A stretch of 64,000 bases of DNA from Alterluteimonas quercicellularis (GCF_021191635.1 NZ_JAIWPR010000006.1:62001-126000); one strand, 5' to 3'; numbered from the stretch's first letter, positions 38,096-47,423 are shown. Numbers and translations: made by a program. The notes: generated by a model not told the origin, from the letters alone.

Positions 38096-39585
38096 GGGTT
38101 GGCCCGGCGCCGCAGGTGCGGCAGCAGGTCGGCCGGCAGCAGGCCGCGTTCGCCGCCCTCGCCGGCCGCGTCGTCGCCGGCGCAGGCGTGCAGCAGCGCG
38201 GCGGTGCAGGCGCCCTCGAACGGCGCGGCGCCCTGCGCGCGCAGCGCGGCGACGCAGCCGGTCAGCAGGTCGCCCATGCCGCCGACCGCCATGCCGGGAT
38301 TGCCGGCCGAGATCACCCGCGCGAGTTCGCCTGCTGCTGCGACCACCGTGCCCGCGCCCTTCAGCACCGCGACACAGCCGTAGCGCTGCGCGAGCGCCGC
38401 GGCGGCGGCGTAGCGGTCGCGCTGGATCGCGCGCGTGTCGGTGCCGAGCAGGCGCGCCGCCTCGCCGGGGTGCGGGGTGAGGACCGTCTCCGGCGGCAGC
38501 GCGTCGCCGCGGCGCGCGAGCAGGTTGAGCGCGTCGGCGTCGAGCACCAGCGCGCGGCCCGAGGCCAGCGCCTGCGCGTACAGCGCCTCGCCCCAGGCCT
38601 CGGTGCCCAGCCCCGGGCCGAGCGCGACGACGCCGGCGCGCTCCAGCAGGCCGGCGAAGCCCTCGCCCGCCTCCACCGCCTGCGCCATCGCTTCGGGACG
38701 CCGCGCCAGCAGCGCGGCCACGTGCCCGGCGCGGGTCGCGGCGCTGACCAGCCCGGCGCCGCTGCGCAGCGCGGCTTCGGCCGCCAGCAGCACGGCGCCG
38801 CCCTTGCCGTGGTCGCCGCCCACGCACAGCACGTGGCCGCCGGCACCCTTGTGGCTGTCGCGCGCGCGCGGACGCAGCCGCGCGGCGAGGTCGCCGGCGT
38901 CCAGCCGCCGCGCGGCGGGCGCGGCCCGTTCGAACAGCGCCAATGCGACGCCGAGGGTGTCGACGTGCGCCTGGCCGACGTGGTCGAGCGCGGCGCCGGT
39001 GTACAGGCCCGCGTGCGGGGCCAGGAACTGCAGCGTGTGCGCGGCGCGGATCGCCGCGCCGGGCACCGCACCACGGCCGGCGTCGACGCCGCTGGGCACG
39101 TCCAGCGCCAGCACCTCGGCGCCGCAGGCGTTCGCCGCCGCGATCAGCGCGGCTGCGCCGTCGCCGGGCGCGCGGTCGAGGCCGATGCCGAACAGCGCAT
39201 CGACCACCAGGTCGGCCGGCGGCAGCGCCGTCGCCGCCTCCTCGATGCGTCCGCCCGCCGCCTCGAACGCCGCCGCGGCGCGCTGCGCCAGCGCGCTGCG
39301 CGGCGCGTGCCCGGGCGGGTGCAGCGCGCGCACCTCGCGGCCGGCCGCCAGCGCATGCCGCGCGAACACGTAGCCGTCGCCGCCGTTGTTGCCGGGGCCG
39401 CACAGCACCAGCAGCCGCCGCGCCTGCGGCCAGGTCCGCTCGGCCAGGCGCCAGGCCGACTCGCCCGCGCGCGCCATCAGCGCGAAGCCGTCGCCGCCCG
39501 CCTGCGCGATCGCCGCGGCCTCCAGCGCACGCAGCGCGGCGTGGCCGTACAGGTCGTCGGGCGCGCGGGCGGACGGAGCGCTCAT
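38092..39585 (-). CDS. nnr: Bifunctional NAD(P)HX epimerase/dehydratase
   Basis: Repairs hydrated NAD(P)H. The 497-residue fusion has an N-terminal YjeF_N epimerase domain (to about 215, LCGPGNNGGDGYVFAR and DALFGIGLDR) and a C-terminal ribokinase-like dehydratase domain (HKGAGGHVLCVGGD, LTPHPGEAARLL, SAGNPGMAVGGMGDLLTG). The length and order match E. coli YjeF/Nnr. ATG 39585 is only 23 bases from the divergent queG start, so the promoters must overlap the two genes' starts. Confidence 0.96.
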   Translation of the reverse strand: MSAPSARAPDDLYGHAALRALEAAAIAQAGGDGFALMARAGESAWRLAERTWPQARRLLVLCGPGNNGGDGYVFARHALAAGREVRALHPPGHAPRSALAQRAAAAFEAAGGRIEEAATALPPADLVVDALFGIGLDRAPGDGAAALIAAANACGAEVLALDVPSGVDAGRGAVPGAAIRAAHTLQFLAPHAGLYTGAALDHVGQAHVDTLGVALALFERAAPAARRLDAGDLAARLRPRARDSHKGAGGHVLCVGGDHGKGGAVLLAAEAALRSGAGLVSAATRAGHVAALLARRPEAMAQAVEAGEGFAGLLERAGVVALGPGLGTEAWGEALYAQALASGRALVLDADALNLLARRGDALPPETVLTPHPGEAARLLGTDTRAIQRDRYAAAAALAQRYGCVAVLKGAGTVVAAAGELARVISAGNPGMAVGGMGDLLTGCVAALRAQGAAPFEGACTAALLHACAGDDAAGEGGERGLLPADLLPHLRRRANP

Positions 39586-39596
39586 GGCGCGGATTC

Positions 39597-39602
39597 TATA
39601 CT
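39597..39602 (+). promoter_or_regulatory. Putative -10 box giving a leaderless queG transcript
   Basis: TATACT lies six bases before the queG GTG at 39609. Standard -10 to +1 spacing would start transcription at or next to the G of the start codon. The whole divergent spacer to nnr is 23 bases, leaving no room for a Shine-Dalgarno sequence. Confidence 0.5.
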
Positions 39603-39608
39603 TCGCCG

Positions 39609-40685
39609 GTGAACCCGCCCGCGCCCGCCTACGATCCCGCGCAGCTCGCCGAGCGCATCCGCGCGCTCGCGCGCGAGGCCGGCTTCCAGCGCGTGGGCAT
39701 CGCCGGCATCGAGCTGGGCGAGGACGAGGCGCACCTCGCCTCGTGGCTGGCAGAGGGCCTCTACGGCACGATGGACTGGATGGCGCGCCACGGCGCCGCG
39801 CGCGCCCGCCCGGGCGAGCTGGTGCCGGGCACCGTGCGGGTGATCTCGGTCGGCCTGGACTATGGCCGCGGCGACCACGACGAGAGCTGGCGCACGCTCG
39901 CCGACGGCCGTCGCGCCTACGTCGCGCGCTACGCGCTGGGCCGCGACTACCACAAGCTGATGCGCCGCCGCCTGCAGGCGCTGGCCGACCGCATCGCGCA
40001 GCACGTGGGTCCGTTCGGCCACCGCGTGTTCGTGGACTCGGCGCCGGTGCTCGAGCGCGCGCTGGCACGCAACGCGGGGCTGGGCTGGATCGGCAAGCAC
40101 ACCTGCCTGATCGACCGCGACGGCGGCTCGTGGTTCTTCCTCGGCGAGATCTACGTCGACCTGCCGCTGCCGGTCGACGCGCCCGCCAGCGCGCACTGCG
40201 GCAGCTGCCGGCGCTGCATCGACGTCTGCCCCACCGACGCCATCGTCGCGCCCTACCGCCTGGACGCGCGGCGCTGCATCAGCTACCTCACCATCGAGCA
40301 CGACGGCGCGATCCCCGAGGCGCTGCGCCCGGCGATCGGCAACCGCATCTTCGGCTGCGACGACTGCCAGCTGGTCTGCCCCTGGAACAAGTTCGCGCGC
40401 CGCACCGACGAGCCCGACTTCCGCGCCCGCAACGGCCTCGACCGCGCCGGCCTGGCCGAGCTGTTCGCCTGGAGCGAGGACGAGTTCCTGCAGCGCACCG
40501 AGGGCTCGCCGATCCGCCGCAGCGGCCACCGCCGCTGGCTGCGCAACCTCGCCGTCGCGCTGGGCAACGCGCCGACCACGGCGGAGACGGTCGCGGCGCT
40601 GCACGCGCGGCGCGACTCCGGCGACGCGCTGGTCGACGAGCACGTGGACTGGGCGCTGGCGCGGCACGCCACTCCGCGGCCGTAG
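39609..40685 (+). CDS. queG: Epoxyqueuosine reductase
   Basis: QueG reduces epoxyqueuosine to queuosine in tRNA with cobalamin and two [4Fe-4S] clusters. The 358-residue protein has VISVGLDYG, an FVDSAPVLERALA block (catalytic aspartate), NAGLGWIGKHTCLI, and cluster cysteines C197, C200, C203, C207 (CGSCRRCIDVCP) with C223, C250, C253 and C257 (CDDCQLVCP). The start is GTG 39609, probably leaderless. The TAG stop is supplied by the GTAG of the following REP pair. No other queuosine genes are in the window. Confidence 0.96.
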   Translation: MNPPAPAYDPAQLAERIRALAREAGFQRVGIAGIELGEDEAHLASWLAEGLYGTMDWMARHGAARARPGELVPGTVRVISVGLDYGRGDHDESWRTLADGRRAYVARYALGRDYHKLMRRRLQALADRIAQHVGPFGHRVFVDSAPVLERALARNAGLGWIGKHTCLIDRDGGSWFFLGEIYVDLPLPVDAPASAHCGSCRRCIDVCPTDAIVAPYRLDARRCISYLTIEHDGAIPEALRPAIGNRIFGCDDCQLVCPWNKFARRTDEPDFRARNGLDRAGLAELFAWSEDEFLQRTEGSPIRRSGHRRWLRNLAVALGNAPTTAETVAALHARRDSGDALVDEHVDWALARHATPRP

Positions 40686-40774
40686 GAGCGCGCTTGCGCG
40701 CGATGCTCTTTTCCCCGACGCGGTGGGCGACCAGGAAAGAATCTAAAAGCGATCCCGCGCGAGCGCGCTCCTAC
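40682..40774. repeat. GTAG-type REP pair between convergent queG and pgi
   Basis: GTAGGAGCGCGCTTGCGCGC starts at 40682 and the inverted arm GCGAGCGCGCTCCTAC ends at 40774. Both convergent genes stop inside it: queG with TAG at 40683-40685 and pgi with TAG on the minus strand at 40773-40771. It fills the entire intergenic space and may serve as a two-way terminator. Confidence 0.85.
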
Positions 40775-42303
40775 GCGATGCGGCGGCGCGCGGCGATCTC
40801 GGCCAGCAGCGCGCGGGTGACCGGGTCCTCGACGCGGGCCGGCTCGCCCTTCACCGCCGGCAGCAGCTCGCCGGCGATGCGCTTGCCCAGCTCCACGCCC
40901 CACTGGTCGAAGGCGTTGATGCCCCACAGCACCGACTGCGCGTAGACGCTGTGCTCGTACAGCGCGATCAGCGCGCCGAGCGCGTGCGGGGTGAGCGCGT
41001 CGAGCAGCAGCAGGGTCGAGGGCCGGTTGCCGGGATAGCGCTTCTGCGGGTCGTCGGCGCCGTGGCCGTTGGCCAGGGCCTCGGTCTGCGCCAGCAGGTT
41101 GGACAGCAGCGCGGCGTGGTTCTCGGCGTAGGGATGATCGGGCACCACCACGCCGATGAAGTCGGCCGGCACCGTCTGCGTGCCCTGGTGCAGGGCCTGG
41201 AAGAAGCTGTGCTGCGAGTTGGTGCCGGCGCCGCCCCACAGCACCGGCACGGTCTGCACGCCGGCTGGCTCGCCGCCGGGCGTCACCGACTTGCCCAGGC
41301 TTTCCATGACCAGCTGCTGCAGGTAGGCCGGCAGCAGCGCCAGGCGCTCGTCGTAGGGCAGCACCGCGTGCGTGGGCAGGCCCAGCGCGTTGCGGTTCCA
41401 TATCCCGGCCAGCGCGTGCAGCGCCGGCAGGTTCACTTCCAGCGGCGCCTGCAGCGCGTGCGCGTCCATCTCCGCGGCGCCGGCCAGCAGCGCCTCGAAG
41501 CCCTCCATGCCGATCGCCAGCGCGATCGACAGGCCCACCGCCGACCACAGCGAGTAGCGCCCGCCGACCCAGTCCCACATCGGCAGCACGCGCTCCGGCG
41601 ACACGCCGAAGGCCTCGGCCTTGGGCACGTTGGCGCTGACCGCGTAGAGGCGGTCGCCGCCGCCCAGCCAGTCGAACAGGATGCGGCCGTTGAGCAGCGT
41701 CTCCTGGGTGCCGAAGCTCTTGGAGACGAGGATGGCCGCGGTCTTCGCCGGGTCCAGCCCGCGCAGCGTGTGCTGGGCGTCGCTGCCGTCGACGTTGGTG
41801 AGGAAGTGCACGCGGAAGCGGCCGGTGTGCGCGTCCTTCAGCGCGTCGGCCACCAGCCTCGGGCCGAGGTCGGAGCCGCCGATGCCGACGTTGACGACGT
41901 CGGTGACCCCGGAATCGGCCAGCGCGGCGACGATCGCGGCCATGCGCGCGCGCGCCTCGATCGCCTGCGCATGCGCCTCGCGCGCGGTCGCGGTGGCGCC
42001 CAGGTCGGAACGCAGCGCCACGTGCAGCGCCGGGCGGTCCTCCGAGGTGTTGACCCGCTCGCCGTCGAACAGCGCCCGCAGCGCGGCCGGCAGACCCGCC
42101 TCGGCGCCGAGCGCGAGCAACGCGCGCAGCGCCTCGGGGTCGAGGCGCTGGCGGGCGAAGTTCGCGTACAGCGGGCCGACGCGCAGCGACATGGCGGCGG
42201 AGCGCTCGGCGTCGCCGGCGACCAGCTCGGCGATGCGGGTGGAGGCGAGGCGCCGCGCGTGCGGCGCCAGCGAGGTGTCCAGGCGCTGCGCCGCCGCGCC
42301 CAT
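40771..42303 (-). CDS. pgi: Glucose-6-phosphate isomerase
   Basis: Interconverts glucose- and fructose-6-phosphate. The 510-residue protein has [20 protein letters not shown] (phosphate-binding serine/threonine), [29 protein letters not shown] and the late [11 protein letters not shown] block with the catalytic lysine. Shorter than E. coli Pgi (549) but normal for xanthomonads. Its ATG shares a base with the panD stop (TGATG), so it is translationally coupled to the pantothenate operon. The stop is inside a REP pair. Confidence 0.97.
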   Translation of the reverse strand: MGAAAQRLDTSLAPHARRLASTRIAELVAGDAERSAAMSLRVGPLYANFARQRLDPEALRALLALGAEAGLPAALRALFDGERVNTSEDRPALHVALRSDLGATATAREAHAQAIEARARMAAIVAALADSGVTDVVNVGIGGSDLGPRLVADALKDAHTGRFRVHFLTNVDGSDAQHTLRGLDPAKTAAILVSKSFGTQETLLNGRILFDWLGGGDRLYAVSANVPKAEAFGVSPERVLPMWDWVGGRYSLWSAVGLSIALAIGMEGFEALLAGAAEMDAHALQAPLEVNLPALHALAGIWNRNALGLPTHAVLPYDERLALLPAYLQQLVMESLGKSVTPGGEPAGVQTVPVLWGGAGTNSQHSFFQALHQGTQTVPADFIGVVVPDHPYAENHAALLSNLLAQTEALANGHGADDPQKRYPGNRPSTLLLLDALTPHALGALIALYEHSVYAQSVLWGINAFDQWGVELGKRIAGELLPAVKGEPARVEDPVTRALLAEIAARRRIA

Positions 42304-42683
42304 CAGGCGGCCTGCGCCGGGATGGAATCGTTGGTGTGGGTGAGCCGGTTCTGCCGGTCCACGTACACCAGCGTCGGCTTGAACTTCGCCGCCTCGGCCT
42401 CGTCGCAGGCGCCGTAGGCGCAGATGATGACCAGGTCGCCCGGCTGCGCCTTGTGCGCGGCGGCGCCGTTGACGGAGATGATGCCGCTGCCCTCGTCGGC
42501 GCGGATCGCGTAGGTCGCGAAGCGCTCGCCGTTGTTGATGTTGTAGATCTCCACGCGCTCGTACTCGCGGATGCCGGACAGGTCGAGCAGGCGGCCGTCG
42601 ATGGCGCACGAGCCTTCGTAGTGCAGTTCGGCGTGGGTGACGGTGGCGCGGTGGATCTTGGCTTTGAGCAGGGTCAGTTGCAT
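42303..42683 (-). CDS. panD: Aspartate 1-decarboxylase proenzyme
   Basis: PanD makes beta-alanine for pantothenate. It is a pyruvoyl enzyme that self-cleaves at G24-S25 in YEGSCAID; K9 and Y58-region residues follow the family pattern ([14 protein letters not shown]). The length is 126 residues, exactly that of E. coli. It lies between panC and pgi in a pcnB-folK-panB-panC-panD-pgi series. Confidence 0.97.
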   Translation of the reverse strand: MQLTLLKAKIHRATVTHAELHYEGSCAIDGRLLDLSGIREYERVEIYNINNGERFATYAIRADEGSGIISVNGAAAHKAQPGDLVIICAYGACDEAEAAKFKPTLVYVDRQNRLTHTNDSIPAQAA

Positions 42684-42738
42684 GGCGTCGGCCCGCGGCG
42701 GGCGGGATGTGCTGGCGGGAAGGTCCGCAGAAGACGCC

Positions 42739-42744
42739 AGTATA
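42739..42744 (-). promoter_or_regulatory. Possible -10 box for panD-pgi
   Basis: Minus-strand TATACT, 55 bases before the panD ATG, in the 138-base gap after panC. Suggests panD-pgi can be transcribed separately from panC. Confidence 0.4.
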
Positions 42745-42821
42745 GACCCCGCACCGCAACAAGGGGCCCGCGCCGGTTCAGGCGGCGCTGCCCTGCGTGA
42801 AGCCCCCGGCCCGCCTGCCGC

Positions 42822-43679
42822 TCAGCCCGGGCCCAGGTCGAACTCCAGGTTGTCGATGAGCCGGGTGCGGCCGATCCTCGCCGCCAGCAGCGCGACCCGC
42901 CCGCCGCGGTCGCCGTCGGCGGGCGCCTGCAGCGACGGCGTGCGCACGACCGCGTAGTCGACCTCGAAGCCGGCGGCCTCCAGCGCGCGCGCCGCCGCGT
43001 CCTCGACCGCCTCGCGCCCACCACCCGCGCGCAGGCCGTCGCGCATGGCCTGCAGCGTCGCGTACAGCCGCGGCGCCGCGCGGCGCTCGTCGGGCGAGAG
43101 GTACTGGTTGCGCGAACTGAGCGCGAGGCCGTCGGCGTCGCGCACGATCGCGCCGGCCAGCAGTTCCAGCGGGAACGCCAGGTCGCGCACCAGGTGCCGG
43201 ATCACCGCCAGCTGCTGGTAGTCCTTGCGGCCGAACGCGGCGACGTCCGGCTGCACCTGCAGGAACAGCCGCGAGACCACCGTGGCCACCCCGTCGAAGT
43301 GGCCCGGCCGCCGCGCGCCCTCCAGCACCTCGGTCACGCCGGGCACGCGCATGCGCACCGCCGCCTCCGGGCCGAACGGGTACATGGTCGCCACCGACGG
43401 CGCCCACATCAGGTCGCAGCCGGCCGCGGCCAGCCCGGCGGCATCGGCCTCGGGCGTGCGCGGGTAGCGGTCGAAGTCCTCGTTCGGACCGAACTGGGTC
43501 GGGTTGACGAAGACGCTCGCCACCACGCGGTCGGCATGGCCGCGCGCCAGCCGCACCAGCGAATGGTGGCCGGCGTGCAGGTTGCCCATCGTCGGCACCA
43601 GGCCGACGCGCAGGCCCTCGCCCTTCCAGCCCGCGATGCGGGCGCGCAGGACGTCGAGGTCGTGGACGATGTCGATCAT
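42822..43679 (-). CDS. panC: Pantothenate synthetase
   Basis: Joins pantoate and beta-alanine with ATP. The 285-residue protein has PTMGNLHAGH (29-38, HIGH-like motif), VFVNPTQFGPNEDF, FGRKDYQQL and LALSSRNQYLS (KMSKS-equivalent). The family length is 280-285. It follows panB after a 123-base gap that contains a REP pair, and precedes panD. Confidence 0.97.
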   Translation of the reverse strand: MIDIVHDLDVLRARIAGWKGEGLRVGLVPTMGNLHAGHHSLVRLARGHADRVVASVFVNPTQFGPNEDFDRYPRTPEADAAGLAAAGCDLMWAPSVATMYPFGPEAAVRMRVPGVTEVLEGARRPGHFDGVATVVSRLFLQVQPDVAAFGRKDYQQLAVIRHLVRDLAFPLELLAGAIVRDADGLALSSRNQYLSPDERRAAPRLYATLQAMRDGLRAGGGREAVEDAAARALEAAGFEVDYAVVRTPSLQAPADGDRGGRVALLAARIGRTRLIDNLEFDLGPG

Positions 43680-43731
43680 GGCAGCGGGCGCGCGGCGCGG
43701 GCGAGAACGCGATTCTCGCAGATCGCGATCC

Positions 43732-43806
43732 GTGGGAGCGGGCTTGCGCGCGATGTTCTTACTTCTTCGTCGGCGCGAAAAGCATCGCGCGCGAGCGCGC
43801 TCCTAC
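43732..43806. repeat. GTAG/GTGG-type REP pair between panB and panC
   Basis: Left arm GTGGGAGCGGGCTTGCGCGC from 43732, right arm GCGCGCGAGCGCGCTCCTAC ending at 43806, about 30 bases apart. The CTAC at 43803-43806 supplies the panB TAG stop on the minus strand. The pair interrupts an otherwise compact operon. Confidence 0.8.
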
Positions 43807-44612
43807 GAGTACGAGTGTTCGGCGGCGGGGAAGCTGCCGTCGCGCACCGCGGCGACGTAGGCGCGCACCGCGCCGGCGACCGAGCCGCCCTCGGCGAGGA
43901 AGTCCTTGACGAAGCGCGGGCGGCGGTGGCCGCTGTCCAGGCCCAGCATGTCGTGCAGCACCAGCACCTGGCCGTCGCAGTGCGGGCCGGCGCCGATGCC
44001 GATGGTCGGCACCGGGCTGGCGGCGGTGATCTGCGCGGCCAGCGCGGCCGGCACGCCTTCCAGCACGATCAGCGCGGCGCCCGCCTCGGCCACCGCCAGC
44101 GCCTCCTCGCGCAGGCGCGCGGCGGCCGCGGCCTCGCGTCCCTGCACCTTGAAGCCGCCCATGCGCAGCACCGACTGCGGGGTCAGGCCCAGGTGCGAGC
44201 AGACCGGGATCTCGCGCTCGGCGAGGAAGCGCACCACGTCGAGCTTGGGCCCCGCGCCCTCGAGCTTGGCCATCGCCGCGCCGGCCTGCAGCAGGCGGGT
44301 GGCGGCGTCGAGCGCGCGCTCACGCGTGGCGTCGGCCTGGAACGGCAGGTCGCTCACCAGCAGCGCGCGGCGGATGCCGCGGGCCACGCAGGCGGTGTGG
44401 TAGGCCATGTCGTCGACGGTGACCGGCAGCGTGGAGCCGTGCCCCTGCACCACCATGCCCAGCGAGTCGCCCACCAGCAGCAGGTCGACGCCGTTGGCAT
44501 CGCAGGTCCGGGCGAAGCCGGCGTCGTAGGCGGTGAGCATCGCCAGCCGGCGCCCTTCGGCGCGCGCGAGGGCGAGGTCGGGGACGGTCAGGGGTCGGGC
44601 GTCTGCGCTCAT
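43803..44612 (-). CDS. panB: 3-methyl-2-oxobutanoate hydroxymethyltransferase
   Basis: Makes ketopantoate from 2-ketoisovalerate and methylene-tetrahydrofolate. The 269-residue TIM-barrel protein has [25 protein letters not shown] (magnesium-binding aspartates), [12 protein letters not shown] and [14 protein letters not shown]. The stop is formed by a REP repeat. The start ATG 44612 is seven bases from a TACACT box. Confidence 0.97.
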   Translation of the reverse strand: MSADARPLTVPDLALARAEGRRLAMLTAYDAGFARTCDANGVDLLLVGDSLGMVVQGHGSTLPVTVDDMAYHTACVARGIRRALLVSDLPFQADATRERALDAATRLLQAGAAMAKLEGAGPKLDVVRFLAEREIPVCSHLGLTPQSVLRMGGFKVQGREAAAAARLREEALAVAEAGAALIVLEGVPAALAAQITAASPVPTIGIGAGPHCDGQVLVLHDMLGLDSGHRRPRFVKDFLAEGGSVAGAVRAYVAAVRDGSFPAAEHSYS

Positions 44613-44619
44613 GCAGGCA

Positions 44620-44625
44620 AGTGTA
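44620..44625 (-). promoter_or_regulatory. Putative -10 box giving a leaderless panB transcript
   Basis: Minus-strand TACACT ends eight bases before the A of the panB ATG, so normal spacing would start transcription at or one base before the start codon. The panB start has no obvious Shine-Dalgarno. Confidence 0.4.
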
Positions 44626-44670
44626 GAGCGTGCGGCGCGCTTTGGAGCGCGTGGCGCGCGCGCTCGCCGT

Positions 44671-45183
44671 TCAAGGGAGCGCGAGCGGCGCGATGCCCGA
44701 CGGCGGCAGCGCGCGCAGCGCCTGCGCGGCGGCGCCGACGCCGGGGATCTCCGCGTCCGGCCACACGTCGAGCAGCGGCTTCAGCGCGAACGCGCGCTCG
44801 TGCAGGTGCGGGTGCGGCAGCCGCAGGCCGGGCAGTTCCAGCGTCAGGCGGGCATAGAGCAGCAGGTCCAGGTCCAGCGCGCGCGGGCCCCAGCGGTCGC
44901 GGCCATCGGCGGCGCGCACGCGGCCCCGGGCGGCCTCGATCTCCAGCAGCGCCTGCAGCAGCGCCGGCGGCGACAGCGCGGTGCGCACGCGCGCGGCGGC
45001 GTTGACGAAGTCGGGCTGGTCCTGCACGCCCCAGGCGGGCGTGCGGTACAGCGGCGAGGCGGCCACCAGTTCGGTCTCCGGCAGCGCGGCCAGCGCGTCG
45101 AACGCCGCGTGCACCGCGCCGCGCGCGTCGCCGAGGTTGGCGCCCAGGCCGATCGCGGCGTCGTGGCGCCCGGCGCCGGTCAC
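44671..45183 (-). CDS. folK: HPPK, dihydropterin pyrophosphokinase
   Basis: Transfers pyrophosphate from ATP to 6-hydroxymethyl-dihydropterin in folate synthesis. The 170-residue protein has IGLGANLGD near the start, [20 protein letters not shown], and [12 protein letters not shown] (the PRxLDxDLL signature, magnesium aspartates), then [12 protein letters not shown]. The start is GTG 45183, overlapping the pcnB stop as GTGA. Folate supply links it to the panB cofactor. Confidence 0.95.
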   Translation of the reverse strand: MTGAGRHDAAIGLGANLGDARGAVHAAFDALAALPETELVAASPLYRTPAWGVQDQPDFVNAAARVRTALSPPALLQALLEIEAARGRVRAADGRDRWGPRALDLDLLLYARLTLELPGLRLPHPHLHERAFALKPLLDVWPDAEIPGVGAAAQALRALPPSGIAPLALP

Positions 45184-46514
45184 CCCTCGGTGCCGGCGCG
45201 CGCGGGCCGGCGTCGGCGCCGGCGTCGGCGGCCGGTGGCGCCTTCCTCGCCGTCCTCGGCGGTGTCCGGCTGCGCGGCGATGGCGTGGTCGGGATCGTGC
45301 TGGGCCTCGCGCCAGAAGGCGACGTCCTCGCCGTGGCTGCCGGAGGCCGTGTCGCGCAGCAGCAGGAAGTCGAACGCGGCGCGGAAGCGCGGGTGCGAGA
45401 GCGTGCGCACCACGCGCTTGCGCTGGCGCAGCGGGAAGCGCGTCTGCAGCAGCCAGATCTCCTGCATGGGCAGCGAGAAGCGGCGCGGCAGGGCGATGGT
45501 CGACAGCTGGTGCAGGGTCACCCGGTCGGCGGCGCGGCGCTGCGCCTCGGCCGCGTTCGCGCCGCCGGCCTGCAGGCCGATCAGGGCGTGGCAATAGGCC
45601 GGCCACAGCAGCAGCGCGAACAGGAAGGCCGGCGAGACCGGCTCGTCGGCCGCCACCCGCGCGTCGGTGTTGCGCAGGCCCTCCAGCACCACACGGCGCA
45701 GCGCGCCGCTGCGGTTGCTGGCCATCGCCGCCGCGCTCTCCGGGAACAGGATCGGCAGCAGCCCCTGCGCCTCCAGGCCCAGGAAGCTGGCCTCGCCGTG
45801 GCCGGAGAGGAACAGCTTCAGGCATTCCTCGAACAGCCGCGCGGGCGCGGCCTCGCGCAGCAGCGGCGCCAGCACCGGGATCGGCGCGGCGGTCGCGGGG
45901 TCGATGGTGAAGCCGAGCTTGGCGGCCAGGCGCACCGCGCGCAGCATCCGCACCGGGTCCTCGCGGTAGCGCTGCTCGGGATCGCCGATCAGCTTGAGCA
46001 CGCGGTTGCGCACGTCCTCGTAGCCGCCGAGGTAGTCGCGCACCGAGAAGTCCTCGATCGCGTAGTACAGCGCGTTGGCGGTGAAGTCGCGGCGGACCGC
46101 GTCCTCCTCGATGGTGCCGTAGACGTTGTCGCGCAGCAGCCGGCCGCCCTCGTGGGTCTCGCGGTCGCCGCTGCCGTCGTCGGCGTTGGAGCGGAACGTG
46201 GCCACCTCGACGATCTCGCGGCCGAACACCACGTGCGCGAGCCGGAAGCGGCGGCCGATCAGCCGGCAGTTGCGGAACAGCGCCTTGACCTGCTCGGGGG
46301 TGGCGTCGGTGGCCACGTCGAAGTCCTTGGGCTGCAGGCCGATCAGCAGGTCGCGCACGGCGCCGCCCACGAGGAAGGCGCCGTGGCCCGCCTCGTGCAG
46401 CCGGTAGAGCACGCGCAGCGCGCCGGGGCTGATGGACTTGCGGGAGATCGGGTGCTGGTCGCGCGGGACGCTGTGCGGGGCGTCGGCGAGGAGGGGCTGG
46501 GACGTCGGGCTCAT
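45180..46514 (-). CDS. pcnB: Poly(A) polymerase I
   Basis: Adds poly(A) tails to RNA 3' ends, marking them for decay. The 444-residue protein has the nucleotidyltransferase motif FLVGGAVRDLLIG (47-59) with the DxD at D64/D66 (KDFDVATD), RRFRLAHVVFG, RRDFTANALYY and a basic C-terminus (RRRRRRRR stretch) typical of PcnB. R/G of the PcnB-specific RNCRLIGRRFRLAH distinguish it from CCA-adding enzyme. It heads the pcnB-folK pair; the next gene upstream is tRNA-Glu on the other strand. Confidence 0.93.
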   Translation of the reverse strand: MSPTSQPLLADAPHSVPRDQHPISRKSISPGALRVLYRLHEAGHGAFLVGGAVRDLLIGLQPKDFDVATDATPEQVKALFRNCRLIGRRFRLAHVVFGREIVEVATFRSNADDGSGDRETHEGGRLLRDNVYGTIEEDAVRRDFTANALYYAIEDFSVRDYLGGYEDVRNRVLKLIGDPEQRYREDPVRMLRAVRLAAKLGFTIDPATAAPIPVLAPLLREAAPARLFEECLKLFLSGHGEASFLGLEAQGLLPILFPESAAAMASNRSGALRRVVLEGLRNTDARVAADEPVSPAFLFALLLWPAYCHALIGLQAGGANAAEAQRRAADRVTLHQLSTIALPRRFSLPMQEIWLLQTRFPLRQRKRVVRTLSHPRFRAAFDFLLLRDTASGSHGEDVAFWREAQHDPDHAIAAQPDTAEDGEEGATGRRRRRRRRPARAGTEG

Positions 46515-46578
46515 CGACTCTTGTTCTGGGGCGGGGAGCCGGCGGAAAAGATTTCCCGCCGGCGGGCGCGGTGGAGGA

Positions 46579-46606
46579 TTCCACGCGCCCGATGTGCTGC
46601 TATACT
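46579..46606 (+). promoter_or_regulatory. Promoter of tRNA-Glu
   Basis: TATACT at 46601-46606 with a weak -35 TTCCAC at 46579-46584, spacer 16. It would start transcription near 46613, about 65 bases before the mature tRNA end. It is the best -10 match in the gap upstream of pcnB. Confidence 0.5.
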
Positions 46607-46677
46607 AGCAAGCTGCACGGCCGATCCGGTCCGCGCAGGCCGGTCGTCCAGCCGGTGGCCCTCCGGGCCGACACCCC

Positions 46678-46753
46678 GCTCCCTTCGTCTAGAGGCCTAG
46701 GACGTGGCCCTCTCAAGGCTAAAACACGGGTTCGAATCCCGTAGGGAGCGCCA
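46678..46753 (+). tRNA. tRNA-Glu (anticodon CTC)
   Basis: A 76-base tRNA with acceptor stem GCTCCCT/AGGGAGC, D-arm TCGTCTAGAGGCCTAGGAC, anticodon stem TGGCC/GGCTA (one G-T pair) with loop CTCTCAA (anticodon CTC), T-loop GGTTCGAATCC and encoded CCA at 46751-46753. Closely follows the layout of E. coli tRNA-Glu. A strong terminator hairpin follows. Confidence 0.95.
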
Positions 46754-46787
46754 TACATTCCGGTCCGCGCCAGGCGCGGCCGACCCA

Positions 46788-46816
46788 GGAACCCGGCCCC
46801 GGCCGGGTTCCTTCGT
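46788..46816 (+). terminator. Rho-independent terminator of tRNA-Glu
   Basis: Stem GGAACCCGGCC/GGCCGGGTTCC (46788-46798 and 46801-46811, 11 pairs) followed by TTCGTTT, 35 bases after the tRNA. Confidence 0.8.
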
Positions 46817-46930
46817 TTCCACCCCCGCGCCCGCCCCCGCGCCCAGCGGATGCGAATCGCTCGCACCCTGCATGCGACGGCTGATTTAAACTTCCGGGCT
46901 GCGCGCGCCGCGCCCGTGCCTGAGGACCCC

Positions 46931-47254
46931 ATGCCCTTCGTCGTCACCGAGAACTGCATCAAGTGCAAGTACACCGACTGCGTCGAGGTGTGCCCGGTCG
47001 ACTGCTTCCACGAGGGCCCGAACTTCCTGGTGATCGATCCCGACGAGTGCATCGACTGCACCCTGTGCGAGCCCGAGTGCCCGATCAACGCGATCTACCC
47101 CGAGGACGACGTGCCGGCGGGCCAGGAGCAGTACGTGGCGCTGAACGCCGAGCTGGCGCGCGAGTGGCCGGTCATCACCACCCGCAAGGAACCGCTGCCC
47201 GACGCCAAGGACTGGGAAGGCAAGCCGGGCAAGCTGCCGCTGCTGGAACGGTAG
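46931..47254 (+). CDS. fdxA: 7Fe ferredoxin FdxA
   Basis: A 107-residue ferredoxin like Azotobacter FdI. Cysteines C9, C17, C50 fit the [3Fe-4S] site and C21, C40, C43, C46 the [4Fe-4S] site; C12 and C25 correspond to the free cysteines of that family. The C-terminal half ([26 protein letters not shown]) is the usual FdxA extension. ATG 46931 lies 38 bases after a TAAACT box. It is a cytosolic electron carrier; no reductase partner is adjacent. Confidence 0.93.
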   Translation: MPFVVTENCIKCKYTDCVEVCPVDCFHEGPNFLVIDPDECIDCTLCEPECPINAIYPEDDVPAGQEQYVALNAELAREWPVITTRKEPLPDAKDWEGKPGKLPLLER

Positions 47255-47303
47255 GCGCGCCCACGAACGAACGCCCGGCATCTCCTCCGCCGCGCGGCTC
47301 TCC

Positions 47304-47370
47304 GTAGGAGCGCGCTTGCGCGCGACAGAGCGCGACGGGAAAGCCACGTCGCGCGCGAGCGCGCTCCTAC
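47304..47370. repeat. GTAG-type REP pair
   Basis: GTAGGAGCGCGCTTGCGCGC from 47304 and the inverted arm GCGCGCGAGCGCGCTCCTAC to 47370, spacer about 25. Lies between fdxA and the terminator of the dapA-bamC transcript. Confidence 0.85.
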
Positions 47371-47375
47371 AAGAA

Positions 47376-47399
47376 AACGGGCGCCCTGCGGCGCCCGTT
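47376..47399 (-). terminator. Rho-independent terminator of dapA-bamC
   Basis: Perfect 10-base stem AACGGGCGCC/GGCGCCCGTT with loop CTGC. On the minus strand it is followed by TTCTTGT, 25 bases after the bamC stop. It could also help end fdxA on the plus strand. Confidence 0.75.
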
Positions 47400-47423
47400 C
47401 TGCGTTGCCCGTGGTGGCCGGCC

